Source: an uncultured Erwinia sp.
GTDB taxonomy: Bacteria > Pseudomonadota > Gammaproteobacteria > Enterobacterales > Enterobacteriaceae
DNA: 11,334 bases
Assembly (NCBI GenBank): GCA_946221915.1
Contig: CAMIKG010000098.1
Location: 1 to 11,334 of the forward strand
Direction: 5' to 3'
Made by a program: the position numbers and the translations under genes. Every line of letters starts with the position of its first letter. Positions within the stretch are counted from its first letter, which is position 1. Below the pieces are notes generated by a model that saw only the letters and a list, made by a program, of their open reading frames with translations, was not told the DNA's origin and ran no database searches. Shown in pieces: positions 7,901 through 11,334 of the stretch.

Positions 7901-9862
7901 AGCGGCCGCCTGAGCGAAGAGCAGCACTATGATGGCCGGGTATACCGTTATCAGTATGATCTGGCCGGGCAGCTGGCGCAGCGTACGGCACCGGACGGCA
8001 GCGTGCTGGCGTATCGCTATGATGCTGTCGGCCAGCTGAGTGAAATCAGCGCCAGCCGCAGCGATGGCACTCACGAAGGGATCACCTGCTTTAGCTACGA
8101 CCTGGCCGGACGCCTGCTGCAGGCCGCGGGACCGGATGCCACGGTGGAGTATGAGTGGAGCCCGGCGGGCGCGCTGCTGGAAGAGAAGCTGAATGGCCGG
8201 GCGATACGCTCGGGCTACGACCAGGCCGGACGGCGCGCGGCGGTGGACGGTATGCTGAACACACTCGGGCTGGCGTGGCATAACGGACGGCTCAGCGCGC
8301 TGAGTATTGGCTCACACCAGCCGCTCTCCTTCAGCCATAACGCCATGGGCCAGGAGCAGCTGCGCAGCAACGGCCAGGGCTTTGCGCTGCGCCATGAGTG
8401 GAGCGCCACCGGGTTGCTGTCCCGCCAGTGGCTGGAGCCTGGCGGTGGTGAAGTGAACGATGTGCTGGAGCGTCGCTACCAGTACGATGCGCTGGACAGG
8501 CTGACCTGTATTCAGGACAGCCACTGGGGCGAGCAGGCGTTCCGCCTGAACGGCAGCGGCCAAATCACTGCCGAACGGCGCAGCGAAGGACGGCGTCGCC
8601 AGGCGCGGCTGTTTGGTTACGACAGCGAACAGAACCTGTGCGAAGTATCAGAGCTGGCGCCGAAAGGCTCGCAGGAAAGCCACTCGTCGCAGGTCGCGCA
8701 TTATGATGTCGCCGGGCGTGTTATCCGCCGTGGCGCAGGCGAGTACCGCTATGACGCCTGTGGCCGCCTGATCGCGAAGCGTATGAACCGCGCCGGTTTC
8801 CGCCCGCAGGAAACGGAATACCAGTGGGATGCTCATGACCGGCTGGTGCGCATTACGCTGCCGGACGGCGCACGCTGGCGTTACCGTTACGATGCCTTTG
8901 GCCGCCGGGTCAGTAAGGCGCGCGAAGGGCGGGTGGAGTCCGCGCGGGCGCTGATGCGTGTCGATTACCACTGGGACGGCGACCAGCTGGTGGGGCAGCA
9001 GCAGTGGCTGGCCGACGGCAATGCGGCGCGGGCGGTGCAGTGGGTGTATGAACCGGGCAGCTTCCGTCCGCTGGCGCAGCTGGAGCAGCAGAATGGCGCC
9101 ACGCAGCTGCACTATATCGTCACCGACCTGACCGGTACTGCGCGTGAATTGTGCAGCGAAGAGGGTGATGTCCACTGGCGTGGCGAGCAGGCGCTGTGGG
9201 GTGAATATCGTGAAGCCAAAACGCCGATGGCGCTGCGCCGCTGGCTGGGTGATGCGGCCAATGATGAAGTGAGCTGTGACCTGCGCTACCCCGGTCAGTT
9301 GTATGACGCGGAGAGTGGGTTATACTACAACCGCCATCGGTATTATGACCCGGAGCTGGGGCAGTATATCTCGCCGGACCCGATAGGGATGCGTGGTGGG
9401 TTAAGGCCGCAGGGGTATGTGCATAATCCGGTGGAGTGGATAGATCCATTTGGACTCTCAGATAGTACTATTCTGGATCGTGCTATGGGAGGACAAGTTG
9501 GTGATCGTTTGTCAGCCCATCATGTTATTCCGGTTGAAGTTTGGAAAGAAAATGGAGCTTTCCTTGATAAAATTGGTATGGGAAATCAAATGAATGCAGG
9601 ATTTAATGGCATACATGTTCCTGGTTCACAAACAGCAATGACGACAGATGTCGGTAAAGGAATGAATGTATTCCATAGCAGTAACCATAATAATTATTCT
9701 AATACAGTGCGTGACGAGTTATCTTACATCAAAGAACAGTACGATATGGGGGAGCTGACTGATAGGGAAGCAAGGGACGCTGTACGTAAGCTGCAAATAG
9801 ATATGAAAAATAAAATATGGCGAGGCGATGTAAGTCAAACTAAATGTGGAAGGATGAATTAA
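4952..9862 (+). CDS. Rhs polymorphic toxin, T6SS effector with C-terminal AHH nuclease
   Basis: A 1636-residue antibacterial effector. Residues about 30-92 form a small beta-rich domain with a G.PVPDAP.VLTD...TDANGRC pattern, as in transthyretin/carboxypeptidase-regulatory-like folds. It carries five cysteines (30, 33, 35, 74, 81), and no PAAR domain is present. Residues about 210-285 hold two hydrophobic segments with related motifs (GFIPVVGQAMD near 220, GLIPGLGDALK near 263), a pre-toxin or membrane-translocation region. A polar Lys/Glu/Ala linker covers about 394-458. DUF6531 begins near 459 (GEPVDMATGAVVDW), and YD repeats then form the shell that encloses the toxin. The core ends with YYNRHRYYDPELGQYISPDP and DPFGL (1498-1502). 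Asp1476 and Asp1498 sit in paired DPxG motifs typical of Rhs self-cleavage. Cleavage after Leu1502 would free a 134-residue AHH-type nuclease. Upstream DUF4123 genes are the likely loaders; the following gene is the likely immunity. Confidence 0.95.
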   Translation: MSENKQAVLYTSDEAAAQKFTTNNIIPGGCESCACEVLIHYHYDSGKPVPDAPFVLTDSQNHKTEGKTDANGRCFIYNMGCGNYELLIDEGSDEFTPKETVENNPVLQANPDYAVLAGEYFTLFILLRKLGLLEYDADHSNDNYVDIDNSGFLGGIFNSVPDEYRKAWNRFHELDSKINRGSIELKRAINKIHHSLAAEIADKTDDDNSAVLLFCEIALGFIPVVGQAMDVYSIGEWSWNSYENPALLDDNLHVADGALCVIGLIPGLGDALKVAGRAIIKALRKTGITDAGAIQHAMKVIRSLSDGNLVQWLIKMRSKLQEYGAKGKKLLQDIHAALFKVLNDSAKNNDWIVSLMKDSFKAMVIAIGKLIEKYDRVLDEIGKMVNEFIGKVVTRVPGSSKPKGSNNLKNANGESAATESHNAGTAKDNEPADSTAKKKQAEEQDKQCTAGKDSCQTEGEPVDMATGAVVDWRTDFTLSGLLPLPFKRYYRSAGERIPGLLGRLWRSNWDIQLSLDNGIVTLTDGEFNQAVFALPLEGETERAASNPQWRLTRQQGQLRLINLDGTRYSFDHALGKQLCLTAMENRAGQRINFLWERSALRWLELPDGRLVHVETAHQRITSLTLCDAARQPIKTLASYRYDQQGYLLSVRAGEGRNFDYQWSPEGWLLRWNDLSQTWVEHTYDEQGRSIKDQAAGGYWDGRFVWDDEKLTGHYYSGFGGVTSYVRDARNNILCRREPDGGETHFEWIDNQLVAQTDALGNRTEFTRNDWGQITSVTLPNGAVHRYEYDDSGQLLAYTNPLGSSWSYQRNALGQLQASVDAEGRAWQYSWNTQGQLVSATAPDGIAQHYHYNARGLLQRLEPDNAPAVTFWYDSQDRLTERHIAREEGVLIRRWEYQSGREAPAKVIYEDGTETRFSYDIEGNLTAVTDALGQSHLFCYGAFDNLTEVTDPLGATVRYHYNAESEFAGVTNSHNQSWQYRFDHSGRLSEEQHYDGRVYRYQYDLAGQLAQRTAPDGSVLAYRYDAVGQLSEISASRSDGTHEGITCFSYDLAGRLLQAAGPDATVEYEWSPAGALLEEKLNGRAIRSGYDQAGRRAAVDGMLNTLGLAWHNGRLSALSIGSHQPLSFSHNAMGQEQLRSNGQGFALRHEWSATGLLSRQWLEPGGGEVNDVLERRYQYDALDRLTCIQDSHWGEQAFRLNGSGQITAERRSEGRRRQARLFGYDSEQNLCEVSELAPKGSQESHSSQVAHYDVAGRVIRRGAGEYRYDACGRLIAKRMNRAGFRPQETEYQWDAHDRLVRITLPDGARWRYRYDAFGRRVSKAREGRVESARALMRVDYHWDGDQLVGQQQWLADGNAARAVQWVYEPGSFRPLAQLEQQNGATQLHYIVTDLTGTARELCSEEGDVHWRGEQALWGEYREAKTPMALRRWLGDAANDEVSCDLRYPGQLYDAESGLYYNRHRYYDPELGQYISPDPIGMRGGLRPQGYVHNPVEWIDPFGLSDSTILDRAMGGQVGDRLSAHHVIPVEVWKENGAFLDKIGMGNQMNAGFNGIHVPGSQTAMTTDVGKGMNVFHSSNHNNYSNTVRDELSYIKEQYDMGELTDREARDAVRKLQIDMKNKIWRGDVSQTKCGRMN
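6860..8910 (+). repeat. YD/Rhs repeat array within the rhs gene
   Basis: Many degenerate copies of the Rhs unit, of the form YxYDxxGxL followed by a short variable stretch, run from YRYDQQGYL to YRYDAFGRR. Examples are YEYDDSGQL, YHYNARGLL, FSYDIEGNL, YQYDLAGQL and YRYDAVGQL. They build the spiral beta-strand cocoon that holds the toxin. The DNA copies are diverged, so this is a protein-level repeat and not a recent tandem duplication. Confidence 0.85.
9458..9859 (+). other. AHH (HNH-superfamily) nuclease toxin domain of the Rhs protein
   Basis: This covers codons 1503-1636, downstream of the DPFGL boundary. The signature is SAHHVIPVEVW, with His1523-His1524 preceded by Ala1522, followed by NVFHSSNHNNYSNTV with His1575, His1579 and Tyr1582. 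That matches the AHH nuclease family: the AHH box, then HxxxHxxY, in an HNH/endonuclease-VII-like metal finger. The expected activity is DNA cleavage in the target cell. The C-terminus is a charged helix (DREARDAVRKLQIDMKNKI). Base composition turns AT-rich here, compared with the GC-rich Rhs core. Confidence 0.82.
9848..9854 (+). promoter_or_regulatory. Shine-Dalgarno that sets the immunity gene start
   Basis: GGAAGGA lies 7 bases before the ATG at 9862, which overlaps the rhs TAA (TAATG). This favours 9862 over the in-frame ATG at 9844, which has no comparable site and would fall inside the toxin coding end. Confidence 0.7.
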
Positions 9863-10515
9863 TGTTTTATGCAATAATGAATGACTACTATTCTTCTTTG
9901 GTTCCTAAGTATCTTCATGCAATTATTGATGATAAAAAACAGGTCAACACGTCATGGGAGTATAATAGCTCTGAGCATTCTTATCCTGGCTACATAGTTG
10001 AAAAAGAGTGTCCTGATCCGATCTATTTATTATGCAGGAAGGATGTTGGAGCATTGAAATTTCCCTATTACAAACATGGCATGGGGCATATCCTCAGTGC
10101 TGATATGTATAAGGTGATATCAAATCTAAGAGTGAGTGATTTTTATTCCAGAAACCTAATTGCCACTTCAATAGGAAATGGTGACGTTCTAAGGGATGAC
10201 ATGAAGTACCTTTATGTTGTTGGTGGTAATGACCTTATAGACTTATCAAAATCCAGGATTGAGGAGGATAAAAGAGGACGGAAGATTCCTTATGATTTGA
10301 CTTTTAAAGAAGAAGCAAATAAATATGACGTTTTTTCCATCAGGGAAACTGTGTTAAGAGGTTTTCTATTCATATCATCGAATGTTATATCCAATTTTGA
10401 ACATATTAAAGGAATTAAAATAATACCGTTAAATGAAGTTTTGATGAACTATTGTTCTGATTACGGCTATGACTTACAAGGAAATAGGAAAAACTCGAAC
10501 AGGAAGCTACCCTGA
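9862..10515 (+). CDS. Probable immunity protein for the Rhs AHH nuclease
   Basis: A 217-residue protein starting MFYAIMNDYYSSL, with no signal peptide or membrane segment, so cytoplasmic, as needed against a nuclease. Its start overlaps the rhs stop and its AT-rich composition matches the toxin tip, so the two probably move as one unit. The C-terminal pattern (VFSIRETVLRGFLFISSNVI followed by GIKIIPLNEVL) resembles the final part of DUF1629/Imm11- or Imm43-type immunity proteins, where a strand, an exposed loop and F(I/V)S precede a short helix and a closing strand. That family link is from pattern memory and is tentative. The immunity role itself follows strongly from position. The start at 9844 would add six residues and is less likely. 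Confidence 0.78.
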   Translation: MFYAIMNDYYSSLVPKYLHAIIDDKKQVNTSWEYNSSEHSYPGYIVEKECPDPIYLLCRKDVGALKFPYYKHGMGHILSADMYKVISNLRVSDFYSRNLIATSIGNGDVLRDDMKYLYVVGGNDLIDLSKSRIEEDKRGRKIPYDLTFKEEANKYDVFSIRETVLRGFLFISSNVISNFEHIKGIKIIPLNEVLMNYCSDYGYDLQGNRKNSNRKLP

Positions 10516-10616
10516 CTAATCAGTATTAAGCTAGGCATGGTTGTTTTTCATCCGGTTCATTGGAATGTTTGAATCGGTTTGCTTAAGAAGATAACTCAGT
10601 AACTCCTTGCAACGGA
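10516..10616 (+). other. AT-rich intergenic stretch between immunity gene and DKNYY gene
   Basis: No recognisable gene, terminator hairpin or strong promoter is seen here. The sequence carries two AAGCTA copies about 25 bases apart (near 10504 and 10528), probably chance. AT richness continues to about 10660 and then returns to the GC-rich local style, marking the outer edge of the toxin-immunity cassette. Confidence 0.4.
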
Positions 10617-11327
10617 TTGCGTCGCTATGTACTAACATTACCTAATATATTTGAACCCGCGGCTGCGCATATGGCCGGGGATTTTGTCTTTTTCGCCGGT
10701 AAAGGCTGGGCAGGGTGTGAACTGCTGGATTACGCCGTAGACGGCGAAAACTTCGAGGCGCTGGACTTTCCCTTTTTCACCGACCGCAAAGTGGTGCTGA
10801 CAATTAGTGGAAAACAGATAAAAGGCGCAGACGCCGCCACCTTTGAAACGCTGGCAAATAATCAGGCCAGAGATAAAAATCAGTACTACTTTGTTGCCGA
10901 TAAAGACGTCGCCATTCCCTGGAAGCGCAGAGCCAGCGCCTACCCGCCATGCTATGGCTGGGGCAATGTCGATGGCGAACTTTATTATGCAGGCGTAAAG
11001 CAGCCGCAGGCAGATGCTGCGAGTTTCCGCTGCTTCTCTTTTAATATCGCCGCGGATAAAGAGGGCTTTTATATCTATGGCAAGCCGCAAGCCGTTATTC
11101 CGGCCGATGCGCAGGTCAAAAACATAACGCCTCTCAGCGATAACAGCTTTAGCGATGGCAAATACGTCTGGTTTGTCGGCGTTGATGCCACATTGCTGAG
11201 CGGTATCAATGCCGCAAAGGCAAAAGTCGAAGATATTGACGGCGGTGAGAAAGTGTCCGACGGCGTGACTGGCTGGCAATGCACCACGACAAAAACCAGC
11301 GATGAACCTTCCTGCCGCAGAGTGTAA
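10617..11327 (+). CDS. DKNYY-family protein, probably 5'-truncated
   Basis: The open frame gives up to 236 residues from a TTG at 10617; the first in-frame ATG is at 10671 (residue 19). The body carries DKNYY-type repeats: GKQIKGADAATFETL followed by ARDKNQYYFVADKDVAI, and later DKEGFYIYGKPQ.IPADA and FSDGKYVWFVGVDATLL. The family consists of short beta-rich repeats of unknown function, often in exported or surface proteins. Neither start has a Shine-Dalgarno. The first 15-18 residues fall in AT-rich sequence unlike the rest, and no signal peptide is visible although family members often have one. It therefore looks like a gene whose 5' end was replaced when the upstream cassette was inserted. 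It may be a pseudogene, or expressed from an unseen start. The C-terminal end (CRRV, stop at 11325) looks natural. Confidence 0.65.
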   Translation: MRRYVLTLPNIFEPAAAHMAGDFVFFAGKGWAGCELLDYAVDGENFEALDFPFFTDRKVVLTISGKQIKGADAATFETLANNQARDKNQYYFVADKDVAIPWKRRASAYPPCYGWGNVDGELYYAGVKQPQADAASFRCFSFNIAADKEGFYIYGKPQAVIPADAQVKNITPLSDNSFSDGKYVWFVGVDATLLSGINAAKAKVEDIDGGEKVSDGVTGWQCTTTKTSDEPSCRRV

Positions 11328-11334
11328 CGCGGCA

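Noticed and set aside
6629..8281. 550-codon open frame on the - strand inside rhs
   Set aside because: It is antisense to the YD-repeat core, is composed of Ala/Val/Arg-rich residues without domains, and comes from codon bias in the repeats.
9844..9861. Upstream start for the immunity gene
   Set aside because: ATG 9844 lacks a ribosome binding site, while ATG 9862 has GGAAGGA at good spacing and overlaps the rhs stop.
1..11334. tRNA, rRNA, CRISPR array, insertion sequence or integrase
   Set aside because: None was seen by reading. Repeats are protein-level Rhs and ankyrin or DKNYY units, and no transposase or recombinase motifs appear.

Overview
The window looks like a type VI secretion system (T6SS) vgrG island from an enterobacterium. 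Gene style, GC-rich codon use and gene content fit Enterobacterales, perhaps Pantoea, Erwinia or Enterobacter relatives; the genus is a guess. All convincing genes lie on the + strand. No T6SS structural genes (tss/hcp) other than vgrG are present, so this is an effector island.

Layout: (1) the 3' end of vgrG, which runs in from before the window; (2) a PAAR protein fused to a serine lipase domain, a Tle-type phospholipase effector; (3) an ankyrin-repeat lipoprotein overlapping it, the likely Tli-type immunity protein, which has a strong internal ribosome binding site that could make a second, cytosolic form; (4) a 143-base gap with a hairpin; (5) two overlapping DUF4123 genes, effector chaperones/adaptors that load cargo on VgrG; (6) a 1636-residue Rhs effector without a PAAR domain, with a cysteine-rich transthyretin-like N-terminal domain, a hydrophobic pre-toxin region, a DUF6531/YD-repeat shell, the DPxG self-cleavage site and a C-terminal AHH (HNH-superfamily) nuclease; (7) its overlapping putative immunity gene; (8) a DKNYY-repeat gene that seems to have lost its 5' end.

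The genes appear to arm one VgrG spike with two toxins. The PAAR-lipase is proposed to cap the spike and attack membrane phospholipid. The Rhs protein is proposed to ride through the DUF4123 adaptors and deliver a nuclease. Each toxin gene is followed directly by its own protector. The Rhs tip and its immunity gene (about 9455-10660) are visibly AT-rich against GC-rich surroundings, as expected of an exchangeable toxin-immunity cassette.

The observations most worth following are the internal start in the Tli gene, the PAAR-less Rhs with its five-cysteine N-terminal domain and paired adaptors, and the broken DKNYY gene beyond the cassette.
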